Positions 1-9,600 of a stretch of 14,579 bases of DNA are shown piece by piece (positions within the stretch are counted from its first letter, which is position 1; each line of letters opens with the position of its first letter). The DNA comes from Chloromonas sp. AAM2. Taxonomy: Eukaryota; Chlorophyta; Chlorophyceae; Chlamydomonadales; Chlamydomonadaceae. The position numbers and the translations under genes were made by a program. The stretch lies in contig QAXH01000694.1 in NCBI GenBank assembly GCA_004335635.1, positions 1 through 14,579 of the forward strand. Reading direction: 5' to 3'. The notes under the pieces were generated by a model. It made no database searches. It saw only the letters and a program-made list of their open reading frames with translations, and was not told the origin of the DNA.

Positions 1-246
1 AGGGCGGTGCCCATCCCGTTCCGTGTCCTCTGACGGCTTCCCTGGTGTAAATACATATTATATTGTTAAGGTTGACCAGGACACCATTTTGGCCTTGGCT
101 TTGGCGGCTCCGTCCTGTTTTGCTTTGGCTTGGCCTGCCTTGCCTGCTTTGTTCCCTGCTTTCGTTTTGCTTTCTTGCTCAGGGTAGGCCAGGGCGGTGC
201 CCATCCCGTTCCGTGTCCTCTGACGGCTTCCCTGGTGTAAATACAT
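1..246. repeat. Direct repeat: perfect 56-bp copies spaced 190 bp
   Basis: Bases 1-56 and 191-246 are identical by eye over 56 bases, beginning AGGGCGGTGCCCATCCCGTT and ending GTGTAAATACAT. They diverge immediately afterwards. The DNA between them (about 75-190) is rich in TTGGC/TTGCC words. The first copy is cut by the window edge, so the repeat may extend to the left as a longer tandem array. It lies in the 3' flank of the minus-strand reductase gene and has no convincing coding capacity. No TGTAA poly(A) motif for that gene (TTACA on the plus strand) is visible between 1 and 355, so its 3' end may lie beyond the window or use another signal. Confidence 0.9.
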
Positions 247-355
247 GTATATATGTACCAGTGTGTTTACTGCACACTTGAAGGGCGGCTCATTTTGCAC
301 ACATGGCTGCCCACACAAGTGTAGCTCATATGCACAATCAGTACCTAAAACTGTT

Positions 356-3300
356 TCATCTCTTGGCGGCCATTTGCCTTTCCAGAGATGCATTGCCGTC
401 TGCCACTGAGCGCTTGAAGTCTGGCATCATGGAGCCGAACATCGCTGTCAAGCAAGCAAAGAAGTTGTAGTCGATGATCTGCAGCAAGCAAGCGCCAGCA
501 AACACAGATTGCCATCACCATGAAGCATACCTGCAAATCCTGGCTTACAACAAGTAAACAGTGGACTCATCACCTAACCAGCATTCAAATTCAAGGGATT
601 TGGCTGGCAGTTGTACACACGTGTATAAACGCAATTCCGTGCAGAGGCTGATGCGCCAGAGGTTGTTACCTTAACAGGTTTGCTAGCATATAGCCATCTG
701 GCAGCATGGACTGCATCTTGGCTTTGCTTAAGTTGTTTGATGCAATCGAAAGAAGAAGCACGGTGGATCAGCTGTTGGTCCACAAGTGATTGCAAAGAGG
801 TGGGCTTGGACAGGACACGTGACTGGAAACAGGCAGTCACTGTATTGTCTCGTCCCACCTTCATGACTGATCTGAAGCCCAGGGCCGTGGGCCCAATGTC
901 TCGGAAGACAGTCCGCCCAATCGATGCAAACACCTGCAACGAACCGCCACACATGCGCACAGACACACGCTAACGGCGTGATCAACCCACGGATTGAACT
1001 ATGATACGCATTGTAATGAAAATGATGGCATGCTAACCACTTGCACACTCAGAACGAGCCAGCAACCATACCAGGCCGGTAAGACAGGGCCGAAGCATTC
1101 CAAAGGGAAACAATCACACCGCAGCCTTCTGGCCAGACCCACAATGCCAACAACAGGACCAGGCTATGACGCTAGGCTGAATCGACCCACACTGCACCAT
1201 AACTGTGGCTGGAGTTCAACCAAAACACACAAAACCATTGCAGGCGGACCCACCGTGTCTGGCAAGTCATCAGGCGAGACTGCAAACTTCTTGAAGAAGT
1301 CCAGTGCATCCAGCTTGTGGGCCTTGTCGTAGAACCTGAAACACATACAGCATGAAAGAGCCGCACGTCGTTTAAGAGTCCACAAGAGCCACACGTCTTG
1401 CTATCCACCGAGTCATGCCAGGCATGTCCCACATCACGTGCAATAGTGGCCACAGGCGTCCTGTTGAGACACTGGTTAATCTAGTTCAAAGGTAGCAGTG
1501 TGACCCAGGTGGTGTCCTTGGCGAACGAGACCCGGAGGCCTGTTTTGTTTGTATTGGCAGCATGGCAGCATAGCAAACATGCCTGTTCTCCATCTATCTG
1601 TGCAGTGAAGGGACAAGCAGCTCTTCTCAGACTCGAGGGCATGTGGCGCATAACCATAACCCATGTCCTCAATGTAGTGACTGGTTGCCTTCCATGCACA
1701 GCCGAAGACCAACCTGGATGCCACAGGTGACGGGAAGAAAACAAGGACGTCAATGCCATATGGCTTGACCTGTGAGCAGGCTCAGATGGAGCAGGGTCAC
1801 ATGGCTGTCCATCGGGGAAGACAGCAATTGGAGTTGGCGACTGCTTGATCACACGCACGCATAGATGTAGGGTCCTCACACCGGAATTCGAATATGACTG
1901 AACTGCTAGGCTTTTCCTAGCATTTCAGCACAGCCTGCAATCTGTGTGCAGGCTGCGACGGCACACAGAGCCGGGCAAACTCAGCAAATTGCATGGGTCA
2001 CGCTGTGCACCACTCTGTTCCCACCTCTGCAGCTAGCCCCGCTCCAAATGATGCCAGATATGCCTTGGTTGCTGCATAGAGCACGCTGAAAGGGCTGGGC
2101 AGAGCTGCTGCTGCACTGCTGGTGTAAACAAAGCATCCCTTGAGCTTGGCATGAACCTATACAGCACAGCCAGAACAAACGAGCGACAATCGCTACATTA
2201 CTGGCAGTATGGTCAGCTTAACATACCTCTGCCAGTGTGCAACGGACTGTGGCCTGTGCAGCCAGTTTGCCATTGTGCCTGTCTTGCTCAACAGCAGGTC
2301 AGTATAGTACACATCTCACCCCACGTCTTTTGACGGCAAGGTGAAGTTGTGTGCGGCATATGCATACAATATACAGCACAGGGCCGTAAGTTTGATCAAC
2401 TTACCATGCGCTGTAGGAAAAGGTGTGTGATCTGCATGGCACTAGTTGCATTGCAGTTGTGGTTGGCCATGAGCTCAGGCAAGGTCCTGCATCAGGTCAA
2501 CACATGGACAATGCACTTGGATCACCTGTGAATGTTGTGTGTCGCCTTGCTTTGGCTATGTGCGTGAGGCAGTCGCCATGGCCAGGTGACAGGACTGTGA
2601 ACCAGTAAGGCTCATGCTGTTACTGCCTTCTGCCTTTGCTGTGCAAGCACTGTATGAAAACAAATTGCGCCGCTGTGAAAGCTACCGCGGGCCACCTGTG
2701 CTGCAAGCCGTGGGCTGTCTCTGCCATCAAGCGACCACCTGCCTGGCAAAGAAGAAGCCCGTGAGCAGGTAACCAGCATTGCAGAACACAATCTGCGCAA
2801 CAAACAGCATACACACCAACCTACTGTCCTGCCAGGTACTGATTGCGTGATTAGCGTAAACCAAGCTGGGCATGAGCTGATGCGCACCTGCACAGGAATG
2901 TCTTCAGTTGCCTTGGCCAAGGCATCCATGTAGTTGTCGCCACCCAAATTGGCGGGCACCTGCATGGTGGGGAGCGATCTGAGCTATCATCTGGAACAAT
3001 TCACATGCATGCCAATGTGCGGGGCGGCTTCTCTTGCGCCTATACCTTGCGGAACTGCAGTGTAGGAAACTGTGCTTGAAGCTCGTCAAACGTGGTGTCA
3101 AGAAGCTGGTCGCCGAGGGCGACAATCACAACGTTCAAACCTTGCCGTGCAAGCTTGAACGCGATCGACTTGCCGATGCCTGCAAAGGAAGTTGAGGTTG
3201 ACGCTGCGTCCGTTCAACAGCACTCAGAGGTGTGTAGCAGCTGCGTGCCTACCTTACCCCCCACCCTCACCTGAGCTGGCGCCAGTCACGAGAGCCCATT

Positions 3301-3448
3301 GAGCAGAGTACCTTCTTTTCAAGTTCTGAGTTTTGTAGAATTGAGAGCAGATGAGATGCTGGATGATGTAGACGCCAAAGCTCAGAAATGCAACCAACAG
3401 TGAGATAGGCTTGAATACAGCCCAAAACAGGCCTGTTAAAGTCCACAT
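356..3448 (-). CDS. Membrane-anchored short-chain dehydrogenase/reductase (HSD17B12 / 3-ketoacyl-CoA reductase-like), 10 exons
   Basis: This is a predicted NAD(P)H-dependent carbonyl or 3-oxoacyl-CoA reductase, probably on an ER-type membrane. Joining 3448-3271, 3179-3046, 2959-2888, 2792-2739, 2473-2405, 2156-2025, 1769-1714, 1335-1254, 933-859 and 478-356 gives 324 residues, with matching phases and GT-AG borders throughout. Residues about 3-38 are strongly hydrophobic (membrane anchor). The Rossmann motif TGASSGIG is at 55-62 and CNAG at 132-135. The catalytic set is Asn154 (CNAT), Ser183 (YTSSAA), Tyr196 and Lys200 (YAATK), with standard SDR spacing. FPSPVAS (225-231) stands where PGPV is usual. 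The C-terminus is basic (MAAKR). The start is the first in-frame ATG (3448); an upstream in-frame TGA at about 3511 with no ATG between supports it. The membrane anchor and NAT/YAATK pattern fit the KCR/HSD17B12 group by family knowledge. The true substrate (fatty acyl-CoA, sterol, retinoid or other) cannot be read from sequence. Confidence 0.92.
479..3270 (-). other. Nine introns of the reductase gene
   Basis: Introns in gene order are 3270-3180, 3045-2960, 2887-2793, 2738-2474, 2404-2157, 2024-1770, 1713-1336, 1253-934 and 858-479. The first three are short (86-95 nt) and the rest 248-380 nt. All have GT at the 5' end and AG at the 3' end. Intron 4 uses a CCTGAG acceptor at 2474. The nearby, better-looking GCAG acceptor about 9 bases upstream would put a TGA in frame. 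The chosen site keeps CNAT and the helix before it aligned with the family. No other genes are visible in these introns. Intron 6 has two adjacent perfect inverted repeats (1905-1921 and 1932-1954). Confidence 0.85.
1905..1954. repeat. Pair of short perfect inverted repeats (hairpins) in a reductase intron
   Basis: GCTAGG (1905-1910) pairs with CCTAGC (1916-1921) across a 5-base loop. AGCCTGCA (1932-1939) pairs with TGCAGGCT (1947-1954) across a 7-base loop. They sit 10 bases apart inside intron 6 of the minus-strand gene and form the same stems in its pre-mRNA. No function is evident. Confidence 0.6.
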
Positions 3449-3614
3449 GATGGCCACGCTTTTGACTAGCTGTATCTGCTGTGCTTTGCTGCAGAGCCAA
3501 CAAAATGGTCAAACTTTGCGTGGGGGTTACAGCCGTTACAAATCCGACTTGTTTGCCTTTTCCACTTCCTAATTTTCCAGTCGGCAGATTGATATCTCAA
3601 CTACACTTGCCAAC
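3449..3614. promoter_or_regulatory. Candidate bidirectional promoter between the SDR and CCD genes
   Basis: The two start codons face away from each other across only 166 bases, so both 5' UTRs and core promoters must fit here unless transcription starts inside the opposite gene. No clear TATA box is visible. The stretch next to the CCD start is pyrimidine-rich (about 3550-3580), and CAACATG gives a good start context for the CCD. Shared regulation is an inference from spacing alone. Confidence 0.5.
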
Positions 3615-6600
3615 ATGCGGACGATTTCAGGCGCGCCCGGTATTCTGACCGGCAACAATGCCCGCATCGCGACGATCGGATTGGAGCAAAAACCTGCTTA
3701 TAGTTGCAGAGTAGCTGTTGCTGGTAAACGCTGTGCCGCCATCGAGCGCAATGCGCGGTCAGACCTCGTCGCCACAAAAGCAGTGGCCACCTCACAGGCT
3801 GGCCAAATGACTGGCCAGAAGATGGCAGTAGCCACAGGCTCTACCTGGGTCAGCCAGGAGGCTCGCAAGAGCATGTTTGCAACTGCTAAAGAGCTGGTGC
3901 GTGCCCTTTTCACAGAGTGCACGGTCGTCAAGCTTTCACACCCACACCGCGCCCACAGTCACCACCCAGCTACATCATTCACTTCCGTACTTTCCTATCC
4001 GCGATGCTTGCAGGTAGAGCCTGTGGAAGCACGTGTGGTTGGCAAACTACCTGCTTGGCTGGAGGGGGACTTGCTTGGCAATGGAGCAGGCTACTACGAG
4101 GGGATGGTGCGTGCAGTTGTGGCATCATTACCACCCGACACAACCGTCAGCCATATACTTTCACCATCAGACAGAGGATTGATCACTGTGTTATCTCGAC
4201 CCAACCTAGACTTGGCTTCCAGTCATTAGGGTAGGGTAGGGTTGGGTCGACTGCCTCAATACGGCCTCTGCATGACTTGATTTTGCCATCACAAACACGA
4301 ATTAATATCAGATAGCAATTGTTCATCTCCATTTCTGGTAGCACTTGTTGAGCACAGTTCTCTGCATTCTAAACTTGACCGCACCTTAGAAGCACAGATT
4401 AGTTGCTCAGTGATCCTGAGATATGCACGCTTGCAACTCAACCGTGTGTGCAGATTCATTTGTTCGATGGGCTGGCCATGGTGACCAAGCTGTCTATCCG
4501 GGGCGGCAAGGTCCTGGGCTCACAGCGATTCATCGAGACCAACCAGTGGAAGTGAGTGCAGGTGCACACCCTGCAGCTTGGCAAGATGGAAATGCACTTA
4601 GTAGCCGAAAAAACAAAACCCAAAATTCTCAAGTCGCGTGTGCCAGCAAACAATGAGAAAAGGGGTGCACACTCGGCGGGCAAAAAGAAAACACTTGTTG
4701 GGTTAACGCTATGGGACAGACCTCCACATGCACCACAGACCTCCAGGTGTTGCGTGTTCTTCTTTGATTTGAAACTGATAGGGTCATGTAGACTCGTTAC
4801 ACAGCACCTGGTCAGATTTAGGTCAGGCCGAATAGTTGATGCCACACATCGCATCACAATGTTGGTGCCTTATCAAACAACACCTTGCTGCACGCGCAGG
4901 CATGTGAAGCGCACCGGCAAGATGAAGTGGCGTGAATTTGCAACAGAGCTCCCCGCCAACACTGTGATGGAAAAGGTAAGAGACCGAACACTGGGTTGAG
5001 TCTGCGGCACGGTGGCCCAGGAGCACTGGTTCAGGTGGTGAGCACACACCCGCCAAAGTGTAGTGTAGTGTCACGCCCATGGCATGATGGGTAGTGTCAC
5101 CAGCCATAGCCGTGTGCTCTTACCCCTCCCCATATGTCATCGTGCGAATAGTAGACCCACTTGATCAAATATGTGAGCGTCGGACCTTTGGCTGCAAGAC
5201 ATTGTGATTGCAATAGAATAGAAATTGTAGCTGTTAGCTTGGGTTGTTAGGGTCGTTGTCGGTATGCACATCTTGCTGGTATTTTGCTACTTGCTATCGA
5301 GCAGTATGCACCTCGCTGGTCTACTGCCGGTTGCTACCCAGCAGTACCTCAACCAGACTTCACATGTACGAGCACATCTGTGTCTGTGCAGGTTGGCCAG
5401 ATAGCCGAGAACATGGTGATGCTCGCCACCAACGGCGCCGGCACCACTGACAACGCGTCGGTAAACCTCATTCCGCTGGCCGATGGGACAGTCATGGCAC
5501 TAAGCGGTGAGGAAGCCATGCAGGGTGGTTAGGCAGAGCCAGGCGGTCAGGGTCGCATGAGGCACATGTGCTGTGGGGGTTGGATATGGGCATGACAAGT
5601 TCGAAAAAGGCACGGGAAGGATTGCTTTTCTGTGCCAGCGCCAATCACATGCACGGCTGCGCAGACTGCGGAGTTGATGAGCTCGTAGGGATGATACTAT
5701 CACAGGTATCACCAGGATGTCATATGGCGGAGGCCGAATAACCTCATGCCTGAGTCATAAGCATGCCTGGGTCATGCACGCGGTCATAAGCATAATCACC
5801 TTCCATTCATGCAGACAGTCATAAGCATAATCACCTTTCATTCATGCACACGGTCACAAACATCGCGCCAATTTTATGATAATCCTTGGCCTGTGCCCGC
5901 CTGCAGAGGCCATGACCGCCTACTACCGCGTGGACCCCAAGGACCTGTCGACCCTGCATCAGGTGAGACACGTGCTGTAACTGCTGTAACTGACATTTCC
6001 TTGTGATCCATCACACTGCTGGTAAAGCCTTAGCGTGTTGTCACTTCTCTGCTGAGACATGAACTAGTCTCAAAGTGTTTCAGGTAAACACTTGCCCGCC
6101 ATGAGCACTGTGGTACCTGTCATACTCGTAATGCTCGTGACTGATGCTGATTCAAAGCACCCACATCCCATGCAAGACTGCCAGGCAAGAATGCATTGCA
6201 CACACCTGCTGTGTGGGGCTTGGGAACTCCAGTTTGAGTGTTGCTGCATCGCATGATGGCTGATTCGTAGGTAGTTTGTCTGCCGAAATTGGGCACTTCA
6301 TGATAATGCATGCATTCAAGATCGGTCAAAAGCTGCCTTTTACCAATACCCGGCTTTGGACGCACTCAGTTGCCTATCCCGCCAGCATTGGCCCCTTGGA
6401 CTATCTGCTGTAGCCCATGCCTTCACTACCATTTGCAACTACGCAATTGTAGCCAGCATACCCCTTGGTAGCAGCATTCAATCAAAGCCAGGTGTGCAGG
6501 CTGTGGTGGGATAAATCACACGCACGAGCTGTGTAAAGGACGAGGCTGCAGACAGTGTGCAAGGCCATGTAGGTGCGCATATAACAAGGTCTGGCAAAGA

Positions 6601-9600
6601 ATTACAAAAGGAGAGCACGCCTGCTCTGAGTGGAGCACATGCCGGGAGCGGATTTATTCAAAACATACACGCCTTCTGCCATTGCTACTGGAACACCATT
6701 CACCGCTTTTCAATTTCCTGAATACCGAGTGTCGTTTTCCTCTCATTCCATGTTGGCAACCAGGTTCACAAAGCCATGTGAATGACGCATTCAGCACAGG
6801 GTTTGGACTAGTGCAGCGACCATGTAGCACTGGCACCGATATGTATGGCACGGCTGGGTTTCGAGTTTTCGGTTTGCAAACTATTCGATAAGCAGGCGAC
6901 AGTAATGGGCTGCTCAATGTACGGCTGCCTTGCCTGCCCTACGCCTCTCTTCTGTCCAACATGCGCGTGGGGCCCTAATGGGGCCCTAATGGGGCCCTAA
7001 GTCAAGGATAACATGGACAATCACCTGCACACAGAGGCAGGCACACATGCATAGTCAAGGTGCACGCCCACCGAACGTTTCACTTGATCGGATCACACCT
7101 CCAGGCAAGCGTGCCTGCCATCCTGCATGATGCAACACTGCAAACAGAGCACCCTGCCACATGCTAAGCATTGACACGCCTGACATTCCCCAGCAACCCT
7201 CTCACACCCCGCTTGCTGCCTGCCCCGCTCCTCTGTGAGCACTGCTTTGCTTGCCGCCTGCTGAGATGCGCTCCGGCCCGTCTGGTGTGGCTCTGCCTGC
7301 TGATCACTGATGTGCCTGACACCCGGTCCATGCACAACAGCGCGTCGTGCCTGCATGCTGTGGCCCGGCCCGCTCCCTGTGGCTCCCTGTGGCTCCCTGT
7401 GGCTCCCTGTGGCTCCCTGTGGCTCCTTGTGGCTCCCTGTGGCTCCCTGTGGCTCCCTGTGGCTCCCTGTGGCTCCCTGTGGCTCCCTGTGGCTCCCTGT
7501 GGCTCCCTGTGTTCTGGCCACTTTGTGTGCTGAGATGCTCCCCGGCCCCCCTGCGAATGCGATGCTGGTGGATGGTGTGATTGTATGTGCCGGTGAAACT
7601 TCAGCCAGGCCTAGACTGTTTTGCACGCTCAGTTCAGAGCAAACGCACTGTGGCAGTGTGACAGTGTGGACGTTGCACGTGTGTGGTGCTGTGACCGTAT
7701 ATATGTATATGTATATGTATATATGTATATATATATCGTCTTGTTATGTCATGACGCAGATCAAGCCCGCAGACGGTCTGCCCGGTCAGCTGATGACGGC
7801 CCACCCTAAGCTGCTGTCGTGTGGCAAGCGCCTGGCCAACTTCACTCACAGCATACCGGGGGGCGGCTTCCATGTGTACATTCAGGTGAGCTGATATTTC
7901 AAATTTTGGTAAAGATTTTGTATTTTGTGTATTGCTCAGGTGGGCAGGCAGGGTTGTGCATAAGGATTGGCCGCCTGTGGCATGCCTTCGGCGGCTGAAG
8001 TGCAGCGGAAATGCGGATCCCGCTTGCCAGGATAAGCTGTAGCAGCTTATGCAGGGGCCGGAGGCCACTGCTGCAACAGGATATGAGTAGTAAGTGTTTC
8101 ACAATGCCTTTGATGCCTTCTGACTGGGCAATCATGCCCATCAACCAGTGTGTCCGTCTGGGATAGGGATACTACTCGTGTATTACGATGGCATCAATAA
8201 CAAATGATAATCAACCGCTTAGTCCGGAACGATACACTGTTTGGCTCTGTTTGGCTCCACCTACAAGTCACATTTCGTCTTGCATGTGCGTGTCTGCAGG
8301 ACCTGGAGACCTTGGAGCGCAAGCAGATAGGATACTTCCCGTGAGTGGGGAAGAGTGACTGCCATGATGCCATGACGCCTGGAAGGTTGTGCTGGGTGAT
8401 GATCCTGGCCCCTCTCTGTCACTCGGTAACGGACTATATGCTGTTTTTGTGACTTCAAGGGGGGACGGGGGGCTTTCCAGAATTATAAACCTCAGTTTCT
8501 GGTCAAACCTGGGGCCGACCGAAACTGTGACCGGTTGGCCTGCCAATCAGATCAGAGCGCAGACCAGAGCAAGGGACCAGCTGGCTTGATCTCAAGCAAC
8601 TGCTAGCTCTACTCGACATTTTGAGGTTTCAAAGTCCTAGGGTCACGGTTTGTTTTTAACCCCCACGCCACCCCGCTTTAAGAGTAATCTTCAATTTTCA
8701 AGCAGAATTCGTTGAACCATACGTTGTTATCCTTCCTACATTCAGTTGATTGTGCTCAGTATGGCCACCAGCATCTGGCTTACTGGAACATTGCATACAG
8801 GATCAGCAGAGACCTTCCCTGGGGCCTCACTAACCCTAGCAAGACAAGGCAGTATGAGAACGGCAGTATGAGAACACTCAGTAGGGGCAGTATGAGAACA
8901 CTCAGTAGGGGCAGTATGAGAACACTCAGTAGGGCAGTATGAGAACACTCAGTAGGGGCAGTATGAGAACACTCAGTAGGGGCAGCATACAGCTGCATAC
9001 AGTGTGTTGTTGATCGACCTGCATCTGGCTTACTGGAACAGTGCATACAGTGTGTTGTTGATCGACCTGCATCTGGCTTACTGGGACAGTGCATACAGTG
9101 TGTTGTTGATCGACCTGCATCTGGCTTACTGGAACAGTGCATACAGTGTGTTGTTGATTGACCTGCATCTGGCTTACTGGAACAGTGCATACAGTGTGTT
9201 GTTGACCGACCTGCATCTGGCTTACTGGAACAGTGCATACAGTGTGTTATTGACCGACCTGCAACTGGCTTACTGGGACAGTGCATACAGGATCAGCAGA
9301 GACCTTCCCTGGGGCCTCACTGACCCTAGCAACACAAGGCAGCATGAGAGCACTCAGTAGGGGCACGTGTCGTGTTGCCTTGCTCACAGGGATGCCAACC
9401 CGCTGGCCCCTGCGTGGGTGCATGACTTCAGCATCTCCCAGAACCATGCCATCATTGTGGAGAACCCGATCCTGTTCAACATGAAGAACCTGGTGCTGGG
9501 AGGTGAGCCGGTTAATGCATTGTGGAGAACCCGATCCTGTTCAACATGAACAACCTGGTGCTGGGGAGGTGAGGCGGTTAATGCATTGTGGAGAACCCGA

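Larger units (their letters stand above)
5963..7759 (+). other. CCD intron 6, the longest intron (1797 nt)
   Basis: The donor is CATCAG|GTGAG and the acceptor GACGCAG|ATC. The bulk (about 6000-6960) has no recognisable gene, RNA or element. Towards its 3' end it carries three simple arrays: 3 copies of an 11-bp unit GGGGCCCTAAT (6969-7000), the 10-bp satellite at 7371-7510, and a TA/TG microsatellite at about 7698-7736 just before the acceptor. Reading frames opposite the satellite are open only because the repeat lacks stops. Confidence 0.8.
8341..9389 (+). other. CCD intron 8 with composite minisatellite
   Basis: The donor is TTCCC|GTGAGT and the acceptor GCTCACAG|GAT; length 1049 nt. The first 420 bases are plain. 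The remainder (8771 to about 9366) is a nested repeat: a 91-bp direct repeat at each end, a 24-bp array and a 48-bp array between them. Long open frames run through it on both strands, because the repeat units lack stops and 24 and 48 are multiples of 3. None has family similarity or plausible splice or start context. Confidence 0.8.

Noticed and set aside
63..393. Overlapping open frames on both strands in the first 400 bases
   Set aside because: They run over the 56-bp repeat and the biased TTGGC-rich tract and overlap the true last exon of the reductase in another frame. No family was recognised.
2474..2490. Stronger-looking GCAG acceptor for reductase exon 5
   Set aside because: Using it puts a TGA in frame and adds residues the family lacks. 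The CCTGAG acceptor nine bases later restores phase and the RQLMANHNCNAT alignment.
7093..7626. 177-codon open frame on the minus strand across the 10-bp satellite
   Set aside because: Its middle is the repeated [10 protein letters not shown] cycle of the decamer array. The flanks show no family similarity, and it lies inside a CCD intron on the opposite strand.
8864..9282. CRISPR-like regular array
   Set aside because: The 24-bp and 48-bp units are head to tail with no unique spacers, and the context is a eukaryotic intron.
8780..9286. 168-codon minus-strand and 118-codon plus-strand open frames in intron 8
   Set aside because: They are translations of 24-bp and 48-bp minisatellites. Unit lengths divisible by 3 keep frames open by construction.
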